Source of the DNA: UBA7455 sp026713185 | GTDB taxonomy: Bacteria > Pseudomonadota > Gammaproteobacteria > Pseudomonadales > Azotimanducaceae | Length of the DNA stretch: 64,000 nt | Direction: 5' to 3' | Assembly: GCA_963665785.1 (NCBI GenBank) | Contig: OY762456.1 | Location: forward strand, 2,604,001 to 2,668,000 | Part shown: one piece after another, positions 33,688 to 43,900 of the stretch | Layout: every line of letters begins with the position of its first letter | Numbering within the stretch: position 1 is the stretch's first letter | Made by a program: the position numbers and the translations under genes | The notes under the pieces: model-generated | Databases searched by the model: none | What the model was told of the DNA's origin: nothing | What the model saw: the letters and a program-made list of their open reading frames with translations, nothing else

Positions 33688-34944
33688 ATGCGTCTTAAAC
33701 TTAAGTCATCATTGCGTAGCGTCGCGACAGGTATCGCGCTGGCTACCATGAGCGTCATGCCCGCAGGGGCCGCCGACGAAGTAAAAATTGGCGGCATTTC
33801 TGTTCTTGAAGGTGCTTTTGCCGGACCGGGTGGCGACGGTATTCGTGGTATCGAGCTTGCCATCAAAGAATTTGGCGGCATGATCGCCGGTAAGAAGATC
33901 GTGTTCAGCAGCATGTCGTCAAGTGGCGCACCAGATACCGCAGTAAACGCCGCGCGTAAGTTAATCGAGCAAGATGGTGTCGACATTATTGTCGGTCCGT
34001 TATCTGGTTCGGAAGGCATCGCGATTCGTGACTTTTCAAAATCTAACCAGGGCGTCACGTTTATCAATGGCTCGTCAGCGGCACAGGATGCGACCTTGCG
34101 TAACGGCTCTGAAAATTTCTTCCGCTTCGGTGGTGATGGCGCGCAATGGCTAGCCGGTTTGGGGACTTATGTCTACGATACACTGGGCTATAAAAAAGTA
34201 GCCGTGATCGCCGAAGATTACTCCTTCCCTTACACCCAGATACTGGGTTTCATGACCGAATATTGCAGAGCCGGCGGCCATGTGCCGAACAAGTTCTGGG
34301 TTCCGATCGGCAATAAAGATTACAGCTCGATCGTCTACGCGATTCCACAGGACGTCGACGCTTTATTTGTCGTGCTCGGTGGCTCGGATGCGGTTAACTT
34401 CCTTACCCAGTATAGCCGCGCCGGTGGCGACAAGCCGATTATCGGCGGCACGATTACCATCGACTCGACTATTCTCGACGCCAAAGGGCCGTTCAAAAAG
34501 TTGCTCATCGGTACGCCATCTGGTACACCAACTGCGAGTGAAAACGATAGCCCGGAATGGCAGGGTTTTGTCGCACAGTATCGCAAAGAGTTTCCTGATG
34601 GATTTTCGTCACCCTCGTTATTCGCGCATCACTATTATATAAGCACCAAGGCTGCGTTACTCGGCCTCGAAAAGGTTAAAGGCGACCTGTCTGATAACCA
34701 TGCGGCTTACCGTAAAGCGTTGTCTACTCTGGAATTTGACACACCAACCGGTCGTATGAAACTCGACAAAAACCGCAACGGCATCGTCGATGTATTACTG
34801 ACCCAGGTAGTTGATCTGGGTAATGGCAAGCTCGGCAACAAGGTGATTTCGGTCACCAAAAATGTCTCGCAAACCCTGGGTGAGCCAGAAGCAGAATTCC
34901 TCGCCATGGGTCCGGTAAGCAGAGACAATCCTTCGTGTCCCTAG
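33688..34944 (+). CDS. Periplasmic substrate-binding protein of the Liv-type importer
   Basis: This 418-residue binding protein of the type I periplasmic fold (Peripla_BP_6) has a signal peptide of about 28 residues ending AGAADEVKIGG, then GGISVLEGAFAGPGGDGIRG and DIIVGPLSGSEGIAI. It has no lipobox. It defines the cargo of the importer. The segment VGPLSGSEG is like binders for amides and branched-chain amino acids, but the ligand cannot be assigned. A GAGG site precedes the ATG. The next gene starts inside its last codons. Confidence 0.85.
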   Translation: MRLKLKSSLRSVATGIALATMSVMPAGAADEVKIGGISVLEGAFAGPGGDGIRGIELAIKEFGGMIAGKKIVFSSMSSSGAPDTAVNAARKLIEQDGVDIIVGPLSGSEGIAIRDFSKSNQGVTFINGSSAAQDATLRNGSENFFRFGGDGAQWLAGLGTYVYDTLGYKKVAVIAEDYSFPYTQILGFMTEYCRAGGHVPNKFWVPIGNKDYSSIVYAIPQDVDALFVVLGGSDAVNFLTQYSRAGGDKPIIGGTITIDSTILDAKGPFKKLLIGTPSGTPTASENDSPEWQGFVAQYRKEFPDGFSSPSLFAHHYYISTKAALLGLEKVKGDLSDNHAAYRKALSTLEFDTPTGRMKLDKNRNGIVDVLLTQVVDLGNGKLGNKVISVTKNVSQTLGEPEAEFLAMGPVSRDNPSCP

Positions 34945-35708
34945 CAGACCCTTCAGGTAACGCCCTGCTGGTGCAGGGCGTTTCCCGACACTTCAACAGC
35001 CTCGTCGCCGTTGAAGATGTCAGCCTCACCATCGCCAAAGGCGAGCGCCGCGCCATACTGGGTGCAAACGGTGCAGGCAAGACCACGCTATTTAATTTGA
35101 TTGCCGGCGATATTCCTGTCTCGCAGGGTCGTATCGAATTTCACGGTGAAGACATTACCAACCAATCGGTCGCCAACCGGGTAGCGCTGGGTTTACGCCG
35201 CACGTACCAAATGGCACGAATATTTCCACAATTAACTGTGCTCGAAAACCTCATCATCGCCATCATCGGCGTTAGCAAACAACATTTCGGCCTGGGCCTG
35301 ATTGGTCAAAATGATGTTCGCCGGCAACAGGCTATGGTATTGGCCGAACGTATCGGTATCGAGGCATTTACTGGGTTGAAGGCCGAAACGCTGTCACATG
35401 GCCAACGCCGTCAGCTCGAACTGGCGATGGCACTCGCCGGTGAACCCAAAGTCTTGTTATTCGACGAACCGGCAGCCGGTTTGTCCCCGCTCGAACGCAT
35501 CAAATTAACCGAGGTAATCAAATCGTTATCACGCGATATTACCCTGGTGATGATTGAGCACGACATGGAAATCGCACTCGGTGTCTGCGACCAGGTGAGC
35601 GTACTCAACTGGGGACGCCTGATTGCCGAAGGCAGCCCCGAACAAATTAGCCAGAACCAGATGGTGCATGATATTTATCTGGGTCGAAAACAACGAGACG
35701 ACGCCTGA
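34935..35708 (+). CDS. livG: Liv-type ABC transporter ATP-binding protein (LivG)
   Basis: This 257-residue ATPase has Walker A GANGAGKTT, the LivG-specific GLRRTYQMARIFPQLTV, signature LSHGQRRQLELAMAL, Walker B VLLFDEPAAG and the switch His in IEHDME. It starts at GTG 34935, overlapping the binding-protein gene by 10 bases. Confidence 0.9.
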   Translation: MSLADPSGNALLVQGVSRHFNSLVAVEDVSLTIAKGERRAILGANGAGKTTLFNLIAGDIPVSQGRIEFHGEDITNQSVANRVALGLRRTYQMARIFPQLTVLENLIIAIIGVSKQHFGLGLIGQNDVRRQQAMVLAERIGIEAFTGLKAETLSHGQRRQLELAMALAGEPKVLLFDEPAAGLSPLERIKLTEVIKSLSRDITLVMIEHDMEIALGVCDQVSVLNWGRLIAEGSPEQISQNQMVHDIYLGRKQRDDA

Positions 35709-36433
35709 TGGACGCACAAGACAGCCCGGTATTAAGCGCCAGCAACGTCGACCTGCACTATGGCTCGGTGCATGTATTGCAGGGTATTTCGGTCGATATC
35801 GGTGCCCTGCCACGCGCCATCATCGGCCGCAATGGCATGGGTAAAACCAGCCTGTGTCGCGCGATCATGGGCTTGCTGCCATTGTCGGGTGGCAATATAA
35901 ACCTGAATGGTGTGGCTATAGACCATCAGGCGCCCGACTGGCGTGCACGCCATGGTCTGGCTTACGTGCCACAGGGCCGACGCGTATTTCCGACGCTCAC
36001 CGTCGATGAGCATTTACGCATTATGCAGCGCGGCAAAAACCAGCAATGGACACGCGAGCGCATCTACGACATCTTTCCGCGACTGGCCGAGCGCCGTAGC
36101 AATTTTGGTAACCGCCTATCTGGCGGTGAGCAACAAATGCTCGCCATCGGCCGCGCATTAATGATCGACCCTCGTCTGTTAATTCTGGATGAACCAACCG
36201 AAGGGCTGGCACCGGTTATCGTCGACCACGTGGTCGAAATTCTGCAACAGCTCAGCACCGAAGGTATCGCCATTTTGCTGGTGGAGCAAAACCTGTCCGT
36301 CGCGGCTGAACTCGCCGACGAACTTTCTATCATGGTCAACGGGCAAATTATCGACCACATCCCGTCGAGTCAACTTTTGCACGACGAGAGCATGCAACGT
36401 AAATATCTGGGGATATCACTCGATGGACACTAA
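35708..36433 (+). CDS. livF: Liv-type ABC transporter ATP-binding protein (LivF)
   Basis: This 241-residue second ATPase has Walker A GRNGMGKTS, signature LSGGEQQMLAIGRAL, Walker B LLILDEPTEG, and the LivF feature YVPQGRRVFPTLTV. Its ATG shares a base with the livG stop (TGATG). It overlaps the next gene by 11 bases. Confidence 0.9.
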   Translation: MDAQDSPVLSASNVDLHYGSVHVLQGISVDIGALPRAIIGRNGMGKTSLCRAIMGLLPLSGGNINLNGVAIDHQAPDWRARHGLAYVPQGRRVFPTLTVDEHLRIMQRGKNQQWTRERIYDIFPRLAERRSNFGNRLSGGEQQMLAIGRALMIDPRLLILDEPTEGLAPVIVDHVVEILQQLSTEGIAILLVEQNLSVAAELADELSIMVNGQIIDHIPSSQLLHDESMQRKYLGISLDGH

Positions 36434-37655
36434 ACCCAAAACTGCCTATATCGTCGCCACCTGCGATACCAAACTGGCCGAAGCCAGTTACGTGCGTGAC
36501 TGCATTGCCGCAACCGGCATTCCGACAAAGCTGGTCGATGTTGGTATTAAAAGCACGGCGACTGAGGTTGATGTCGACGTCAGCCAGGTTGCAGCCCACC
36601 ACCCCAATGGCCCAGACCATGTATTTGGCGACGACCGAGGCAAAGCCATTATCGGCATGGCCGAGGCATTAAAAGCCTTCATGAGTAAACAAACTGACGT
36701 TGCCGGCATGGTCGGACTCGGCGGCTCTGGTGGAACCGGCATTATCACCCCGGCGATGCAAACACTCGCCATCGGCATTCCAAAAGTGATGGCGTCAACG
36801 CTGGCATCGGGTGATGTTAGTGCCTATGTCGGTGCGACCGATATCATGATGTTATACACCGTCACCGACGTCGCCGGCCTTAATCGTATCTCACGTAAAG
36901 TGCTGGCGAACGCCGCGCATGCGCTGGCGGGCATGATCGCAAACCAGATAACGCTGCCAGAAAGCGACAAAGCTACGATCGGGCTTTCGATGTTTGGTGT
37001 CACCACACCTTGTGTCGAGCAACTGGTCGCCGCGTATCAAGAACACTATGAATGTCTGGTTTTTCACGCGACCGGAACCGGTGGCAGATCGATGGAAAAG
37101 CTCGCCGACTCGAACGAGTTTGTCGGTTTGCTGGATGTCACCACAACAGAAATTGCCGACCTGATCGTCGGCGGTGTGTTCAGTGCCGGAGACGACCGCA
37201 TGGCCGCAGCCGCAAGAGCCAACATACCCTATGTGGGGTCTGTCGGCGCCTGTGACATGGTGAATTTCCGGGCGCTCGATTCGGTACCCGAAAAATTTAA
37301 AGATCGTAATCTGTACCAGCACAATGCGCAGGTCACGCTGATGCGCACCACCGTCGATGAGAATATTCAAATTGGCAAGTTCATCGCCGAAAAGCTCAAT
37401 GCGCATACCGGTCAGGTGCGTTTCCTGCTACCCGAAAAAGGCGTCTCGGCGATCGACCAACAGGGCCAGGTTTTCTACGACCCACTAGCCGACAAGGCAC
37501 TGTTTGAAACCATTGAACAACATACCCAACAAACCAATGACCGCCGCGTCGAACGCGTCAACGCACATATTAACGATGCCGAATTTGTGCAGTCACTTAA
37601 ACAGGCGTTTGATGACGTCATCGCCTTAACTTCAAAAAAGGATGAATCTGCGTGA
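36423..37655 (+). CDS. Tm-1-like ATP-binding protein (UPF0261)
   Basis: This 410-residue protein is of the family of the tomato Tm-1 N-terminal domain. It begins TAYIVATCDTKLAEASYVRD and contains GLGGSGGTGIITPAM, VGATDIMMLYTVTDVAGLN and FHATGTGGRSMEKL. Bacterial members occur next to, or fused with, the TIM-barrel partner encoded just downstream. The biochemical role in bacteria is not settled; ATP binding is known from Tm-1. ATG 36423 was chosen because the upstream part of the open frame lies inside livF. Confidence 0.87.
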   Translation: MDTKPKTAYIVATCDTKLAEASYVRDCIAATGIPTKLVDVGIKSTATEVDVDVSQVAAHHPNGPDHVFGDDRGKAIIGMAEALKAFMSKQTDVAGMVGLGGSGGTGIITPAMQTLAIGIPKVMASTLASGDVSAYVGATDIMMLYTVTDVAGLNRISRKVLANAAHALAGMIANQITLPESDKATIGLSMFGVTTPCVEQLVAAYQEHYECLVFHATGTGGRSMEKLADSNEFVGLLDVTTTEIADLIVGGVFSAGDDRMAAAARANIPYVGSVGACDMVNFRALDSVPEKFKDRNLYQHNAQVTLMRTTVDENIQIGKFIAEKLNAHTGQVRFLLPEKGVSAIDQQGQVFYDPLADKALFETIEQHTQQTNDRRVERVNAHINDAEFVQSLKQAFDDVIALTSKKDESA

Positions 37656-38488
37656 AACCTGAAAATCGAGCAACAATCCTCAAGCGCTTTCGCGACATGA
37701 TCGACAAAGGTCAACCTATTGTAGGTGGTGGCGCCGGCACCGGTATTTCTGCCAAATCGGCCGAAGCTGGCGGTGCCGACCTGCTCATTATTTATAATTC
37801 CGGACGCTATCGCATGGCAGGTAGAAGCTCGCTATCGGGTTACATGGCGTTTGGCAATGCGAACGAAATCGTCATGGATATGGCGAAGGAAGTCTTACCC
37901 GTAGTGCAGCACACACCGGTGCTCGCCGGCGTGAATGCCACAGACCCATTCATCGATATCGAATGTTTTTTACAGCAAATTAAAGATACCGGTTTTGCCG
38001 GCGTGCAAAACTTTCCAACGATTGGCCTGATCGACGGCCAGTTTCGCCTCAACCTCGAAGAAACCGGCATCAACTATGCCAGCGAAGTCGAGATGATACG
38101 CCTCGCGGTAGGCATGGACTTACTCACCACACCATATATTTTCAACCTACAGGAAGCCGAACAGATGGCCGAGGCCGGCGCCGATATTATCGTCATCCAT
38201 TTTGGTCTCACTACTGGTGGTAGTATTGGCGCCAGCACCGCCAAATCGCTAGCGCAATGCGCCGAAGAGTTTAACCTCTGGTCAGAGGCCATTTTGCAAA
38301 TAAAGTCAGATACCATCATCATTTGTCATGGCGGGCCGCTATCGCAACCCGACGACGCGCTTTATATGCTGAATAATTGTCCGAACTGTCACGGTTTTTA
38401 TGGTGCAAGCAGCATGGAACGGCTACCGACCGAAATAGCCATACGCGACCAGACCCGGGCTTTTAAGCAAATGCGGCGTGAAAATTGA
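37652..38488 (+). CDS. Phosphoenolpyruvate-hydrolase-family TIM-barrel protein
   Basis: This 278-residue protein of the PEP hydrolase-like (TIM barrel, PEP mutase/isocitrate lyase related) family contains GGGAGTGISAKSAEAGGADLL, VLAGVNATDP, FAGVQNFPTIGLIDG and IIVIHFGLTTGG. It matches the C-terminal half of plant Tm-1-like proteins, and the two halves are here adjacent genes overlapping by GTGA. A C-C bond cleaving or hydrolytic role on a small acid is likely but unproven. It starts at GTG 37652. Confidence 0.85.
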   Translation: MKPENRATILKRFRDMIDKGQPIVGGGAGTGISAKSAEAGGADLLIIYNSGRYRMAGRSSLSGYMAFGNANEIVMDMAKEVLPVVQHTPVLAGVNATDPFIDIECFLQQIKDTGFAGVQNFPTIGLIDGQFRLNLEETGINYASEVEMIRLAVGMDLLTTPYIFNLQEAEQMAEAGADIIVIHFGLTTGGSIGASTAKSLAQCAEEFNLWSEAILQIKSDTIIICHGGPLSQPDDALYMLNNCPNCHGFYGASSMERLPTEIAIRDQTRAFKQMRREN

Positions 38489-38550
38489 TATTGGTTAGCC
38501 GAATAAATCAAACCCGAATCTTGAATTAAACCAAGTTGAGGAGAAACCCC

Positions 38551-38985
38551 ATGATCAAAGTGAGAACATCAACCGTCATCAACGCACCACTCGACAAAGT
38601 CTGGGCTATGGCTTCCAATTTTAATGGCCTGCCAAACTGGCATCCGACGGCCGGTTCGAGTGAAATCGAGGCCGGCAAAGCCAACAACGAAGTCGGATGC
38701 GTGCGCAACTTCCAGATCAGCGAACCCCCGGGCCGAGTGCGCGAAACATTACTCGCGATGTCCGCGCTGGATCACACCATTGTCTACGACATGGTCGGCG
38801 GGCCATTACCTTTCGTCGATTACGTCTCTACCATGCATTTCGAAAGCATTACCGATGGCGACAAAACCTATGCGGTATGGAGCGCCGAGTTCGACGTATC
38901 CGATGGTAAACATGATCACTGGGGGCCGTTCGTGCGCGACGAGGTTTTCCTCGGTGGGTTCAAAGCGCTGGAAGCGAGCTTATAA
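38551..38985 (+). CDS. SRPBCC-family protein (polyketide cyclase-like)
   Basis: This 144-residue small START/SRPBCC fold protein begins VRTSTVINAPLDKVWAMASN and contains LPNWHP and the C-terminal helix GGFKALEAS. These proteins bind hydrophobic small molecules or catalyse cyclisation. ATG 38551 has GAGGAG 8 bases upstream. It is the last gene of the liv island, 62 bases after the TIM-barrel gene, and may handle the imported compound. Confidence 0.8.
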   Translation: MIKVRTSTVINAPLDKVWAMASNFNGLPNWHPTAGSSEIEAGKANNEVGCVRNFQISEPPGRVRETLLAMSALDHTIVYDMVGGPLPFVDYVSTMHFESITDGDKTYAVWSAEFDVSDGKHDHWGPFVRDEVFLGGFKALEASL

Positions 38986-39030
38986 CTCGGCAGGAAATCG
39001 CGAATACGCATTTATATAAGAGAGGTTGAG

Positions 39031-40680
39031 ATGAAAAATCGCATAATAATACCACTGATCTGGTTTACACTTGTATTGCTGAATGCAACCGGGTTTGCGG
39101 CCGAGAAACCCAACATCGTATTTATCTTCGCCGATGATCTTGGGTACAACAATCTTTCCTCTTACGGGGCCCCAAAAATCAAGACGCCTGTCCTGGACCA
39201 AATGGCGGCAGAGGGTATCCGTTTCACCGATTTCTACTCCGGAGCGTCGGTCTGCACCCCTTCCCGGTACGCACTGCTGACGGGGCGCTATCCTCACCGT
39301 GCCAAGGACCGGGCAATGCTGCGGTGGATAGAGCCACCCCACGAAACCGGAGGCATGTCAGACACGGAAATCACCGTGGCCGAAAAGCTGAAAGACCTTG
39401 GCTATGCGACGGCGGTAATCGGTAAATGGCACCTGGGCGATTCGGAAAAATACTTTCCCATGAAACACGGTTTTGACTACTGGTGGGGGCTTGCCAATAA
39501 CCCGTACCACCGGGCGTACGACAAGGGCGTCCCCATGTACGAAAACAACACCATCGCGATTCAGCCGGTAGACCTTACGACGCTGACAAAGAGCTATACC
39601 GAAAAGGCGATCGGGTTTATCGAGCAAAGTGTCGCGGCAGACAAGCCATTTTTTCTGTATTTGCCACATACCTATCCCCACGGTCCGCTTCATTGCTCGC
39701 CTGAATTTTGCGGTACGTCAGCTGGCGGCTTGTTCGGGGATGTCGTTGAAGAAATCGACTGGAGTACCGGGCAGATTCTGGAAAAACTCGAGGAACTGGG
39801 GGTCGACTCAAACACCCTCGTTATTTTCACCAGCGATAATGGACCATCACCCAGGCAGACAGACGAGAATAAATCCGCGCATCCCCTGCGAAACGTAAAG
39901 GCCTCAGTTTACGAAGGAGGAATACGAGTACCCACCATCGCACGGTGGCCAGGAAAGATTAAGGGAAAAAGAGTGGAGCGGAGCCCCGCCATCATGATGG
40001 ACTGGTTCCCCACCTTTATGACTTTGGCAGGGGGAGTAATGCCGACCGACCGACCCCACGACGGCAGAGATATTTCCCCAGTCTTGTTCGGGACCGGCGC
40101 ACGAGCTGACAGCGAGTTTTACGCCAACTACATCGACCCCTGGACTGACGACGTGATAGTGCCGGTGTATGAAATCATGGAACACAGATCCGGTATATGG
40201 AAATACGTGGCGCTGAATGGCGGTGAACTATACAACCTTGAAACCGACATCTCGGAAACCTCCAATGTGAAAGATGCCCATCCCGAGATCTACAACCGGC
40301 TGAAAAACGAGTACGACTTTTTTACTCAGAGTATCGCCTATGCGCCTGCCCCGGGTGACATCGATGGCGACGGGATACCAGACAAGTGGGAATTAGCCAA
40401 TGGTCTGGACCCTACTTATACCATTGATGCCTACCTTGACCCCGATGGCAACGGCAAAACCGCCTATGAAGAATATGCAGGCAACACGATACCAACATGG
40501 GTAACCGCGAGCACACCATTAGCGCCTATTTCACCCGAGTACTTCGAACGGCGACGCGAGCTTCAGCAAGAAGCGATATCAACCTGTACAGCCAAAGACT
40601 GTACTGATAAAAGCTGTTTCAATAAAGAGTGTTACCAACGCATCATGGGGAAGATACGAGAGTTCAAGCCCAATCAGTGA
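39031..40680 (+). CDS. Exported sulfatase (arylsulfatase-type)
   Basis: This 549-residue enzyme hydrolyses sulfate esters, probably on a polysaccharide. A signal peptide covers 1-23. The formylglycine site is C75 in CTPSR, with metal ligands D35/D36 (FADDLGYN) and TGRYPHR following. After the sulfatase domain, the C-terminus carries calcium-type repeats (DIDGDGIPD and DPDGNGKTAYEEY, about 448-487), then a cysteine-rich end. The maturing enzyme for formylglycine is not in the window. It starts 45 bases after the SRPBCC gene but with different composition and a fresh ribosome binding site (GAGGTTGAG). Confidence 0.92.
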   Translation: MKNRIIIPLIWFTLVLLNATGFAAEKPNIVFIFADDLGYNNLSSYGAPKIKTPVLDQMAAEGIRFTDFYSGASVCTPSRYALLTGRYPHRAKDRAMLRWIEPPHETGGMSDTEITVAEKLKDLGYATAVIGKWHLGDSEKYFPMKHGFDYWWGLANNPYHRAYDKGVPMYENNTIAIQPVDLTTLTKSYTEKAIGFIEQSVAADKPFFLYLPHTYPHGPLHCSPEFCGTSAGGLFGDVVEEIDWSTGQILEKLEELGVDSNTLVIFTSDNGPSPRQTDENKSAHPLRNVKASVYEGGIRVPTIARWPGKIKGKRVERSPAIMMDWFPTFMTLAGGVMPTDRPHDGRDISPVLFGTGARADSEFYANYIDPWTDDVIVPVYEIMEHRSGIWKYVALNGGELYNLETDISETSNVKDAHPEIYNRLKNEYDFFTQSIAYAPAPGDIDGDGIPDKWELANGLDPTYTIDAYLDPDGNGKTAYEEYAGNTIPTWVTASTPLAPISPEYFERRRELQQEAISTCTAKDCTDKSCFNKECYQRIMGKIREFKPNQ

Positions 40681-40720
40681 CTGGGAGTATGGTTTACACA
40701 GAAGGTGAGGACTGGATCAC

Positions 40721-40921
40721 ATGGCGCAATCTAAAGTATTGACCAGTCTTAATTACTCAATGCTGGCAGTCTTTGTGTTGTCCATTTTGGTACAATACAA
40801 TGATCCAGACGCCCTGCACTGGAGCTTAATCTATGGTGCAGCTGCTCTCAATTGCCTATTTGCTGCTCGGTGTCAATTGCATTGGAGTATGCCTGCTTTG
40901 GTAATTGTTATTTCAAAATAA
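40721..40921 (+). CDS. Short TMEM220-like membrane ORF, possibly truncated
   Basis: This 66-residue frame has two hydrophobic stretches and the motif VQYNDPDALHWSLIYGAAAL, typical of the start of transmembrane-220 family proteins, which are usually 110-130 residues. The similarity fades after about residue 50 and the frame ends just before the next gene's ribosome binding site. The downstream gene or a deletion may have removed the second half. Expression is uncertain. Confidence 0.5.
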   Translation: MAQSKVLTSLNYSMLAVFVLSILVQYNDPDALHWSLIYGAAALNCLFAARCQLHWSMPALVIVISK

Positions 40922-40932
40922 GGATTCATATT

Positions 40933-43900
40933 GTGTTACCCAAAAAAAACAAATTTTTTAAGATCATTGCGGCCTCGATACAGCGCAGCCGCTTTCCAGG
41001 CAGGCAGGCTGCCACTCTTCTGGCCATCATGCTGGCGTATAGTGGCTGTGGTTTGGCAGATTCAGGACACTCCGAATCGACCGGTCCGACGCAATTGAGA
41101 ATCGAGCAGGACGATGAGGCCGGGACCATCGCCATTTACCGGGCCGATGGTACAGAACCTATTGTGACGCAAAACGCCAGGCCGGACTTCCGGCCATATC
41201 TGCATCCGATAAATGCTCCGGACGGCAACGGCGAGCTGACCGAATACAGCCCGGGACATCACAAGCACCAGACCGGTCTTTATTGGGGCTTTACGCGAGT
41301 CAACGGCCAGTCTGTACCAAAAGATACCCTCAAAAAGTGGAACAAAGAGTGGTACCAAAAAGGGGGGAGCAAGGGGGGGGACAAACCCGCAGAACTCGTG
41401 AAGGCCATTGGTCGAGATTTCTTTCACCATCCCGAAGGTGACTACTGGCGGCGAGACTCGGCGACTGTGGTTCAAGCCATGGGCGAAGAGGTCAAATGGC
41501 AGACGGTTTACGAGATGCTGGATGAGGCGGGCGTGAATATCATGACGGAAACCCAGAGCTGGACCATGCGCGCGGACGGGGACAAATATATCCTCGACCT
41601 GGAGTGGACTGGCGCAGCACAAACCGATATTACAATCGGCGAATACGACTATGGCGGTATGTTCCTTCGTATGCCGTGGCGTAAGGGTATTCGCGGCGAA
41701 GCCGTCAATGCGGCCCGGCAGCGCAACCAACAGGCAGAAGGAAAACGTGCCATGTGGGTCGATGTCGGCATGGAGATCGAGGGTCGTGATGATCTTGGAC
41801 ATATCGCCATCTTTGATCACCCGGCTAACGAAGGCTTTCCGCAAACCTGGCGAGTCGATCGCCAACTCGGTGTCGGTCCGGCTCGGTCACGCATGGGCGA
41901 TTGGCACATCAAGAAGGGTTCGAGCGAGATCATCCGCCACAGGCTGGTTGTCTATACCGGCGATTTCAACGACGTCGAATTGACGAATCTGTGGCAAGAC
42001 TACGCCGGTGGCGACACCAAGGTACTTTGGAAAATCGCGCAAGAGGAAGGACGGACGGAAAAGTTTCTGACGCCGAAAGAGGCTGTGAACGCCATGACGG
42101 TGATCGACGGCTTCGAGGTTAACGCCTGGGCATCAGAGCCGATGATTACCCAACCTATGGCTTTTGCCTGGGACGATCGCGGCCGTATGTGGGTTGCGGA
42201 GAACCGCGACTACGAAACCCGTGGTACGGGGTTTTCAAACTCCGGCGACAGTCGCATTCTGATTCTGGAAGACACGGACCACGATGGTGCAGCCGATGAC
42301 GTAAAAGTCTTTCTGGAGGGTATCCCGTTTCCGTCCGCGCTCGCAGTTGGCTTCGACGGGCTTTTTTTGGGTGCCCCGCCTAACTTGCTTTTTATCCCCG
42401 ACAAAGATGGCGATGACGTAGGCGATATAGACGACGTTGAAATCCTGCTCACCGGCTGGGGTATCCGGGATCGACATGAGACCATCAACAGCTTGCACTG
42501 GGGGCCAGACGGGTGGCTTTACGGCCTGGAAGGCTTCGCCACCCCTTCGAAAATCAAAAAGCCAAACGGAGATGCCCGACTCTATGGACATAAGGACCCC
42601 TTCCCGGCGTATTTGGATGGCGATCTCAGGAGGGGTTCTAAAGAGTCCTACTGGAACAATCCGGACTGGCAGGACCAGGAAGGCGTAGACATCAACGGCG
42701 GCGTTTGGCGGTATCACCCCACGAAAGATCGTTTTGAGGTAGTTGCGCACGGCTTCAGTAACCCATGGGGAATCGATTACGACGCAAAAGGCCAGTTGTT
42801 TATCAGCGCATGCGTCATTCCGCATGCCTTTCACGTGATCCCGGGAGGGATTTACCATCGCCAGGGCGGTCAGCATTTCAATCCATATGTCTATGGTGAC
42901 ATTCGTACCATCGTTGACCACCGTCACCGGTCGGCACATGGTGGTGCGCGCGTTTATTTGTCCGATGCGTTTCCTAAAGAGCATCATGGACGCCTCTTCA
43001 TGGCAAACATCCACGAGCATGCTGTTTTGTCAGATGTGCTCGAACCGAAAGGTTCCGGATTCGTGGCAAAACACGGCGATGATTTCCTGCTTGCCAACAA
43101 TGCCCAGTGGGTAGGCTTCAGCATGGAGGTTGGACCTGAGGGCGCGGTCTACGTGTTGGACTGGCACGACGCAGATATTTGCGGCAGTGAGGTTCTGCAT
43201 AAAGATACCGGACGGATTTTCCGCATTACACCGAAGACATCCCTGGCACAAAACTGGGATGGACGTTATGACGACCTGAAAACAATGACAGATGCGCAGC
43301 TGGTTGAACTGCAGCTCAGCAAGAGCGCATGGCACGCGCGCCGGGCGCGTGTGATTCTACAAGCCCGTGCAGCCAAGGGTGAACTGGAGGATTCAGTTCA
43401 CGGACGATTGCACGAAATATTCCGGTCGAACTCGAATCCGGACGTACGTCTGCGGGCCATGTGGACAACACACATAACCGGTGGCTTTGCTGCTGAGGAT
43501 CTGATGAACGCGCTGGAAGATAAGGATCACCACATCCGAGCCTGGGCCATCCAGTTGTTAAATGAGGATAATTCTCCACCGACACGGGCTGTGGACACCT
43601 TCGCCCGCATGGCCCGCGAAGATGATTCTCCGGTAGTGCGACTGTACCTTGCCGCTGCTCTACAACGCATTAACCATGATGACCGCTGGCAAATCGCACA
43701 GGCGCTCGTCAAGAAAGGCGAAGATACCGACGATCACAACATACCCAAAATGATCTGGTTCGCTATCGAGCCCCTCGTAGCGGGGAATCCCGGCCGGGCA
43801 CTCGAGCTTGCCAAAAGCAGTCAGATTCCGATGCTCACCGAATACATTGCCCGCCGTGCGGTGGATGCCAATGAGCTTGAAATACTCCTTACGGCTGTCG

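Noticed and set aside
41062..43020. Two long minus-strand frames opposite the heme lipoprotein gene
   Set aside because: They run antisense to clear PVC-type and DUF6807 motifs and show no domain features of their own.
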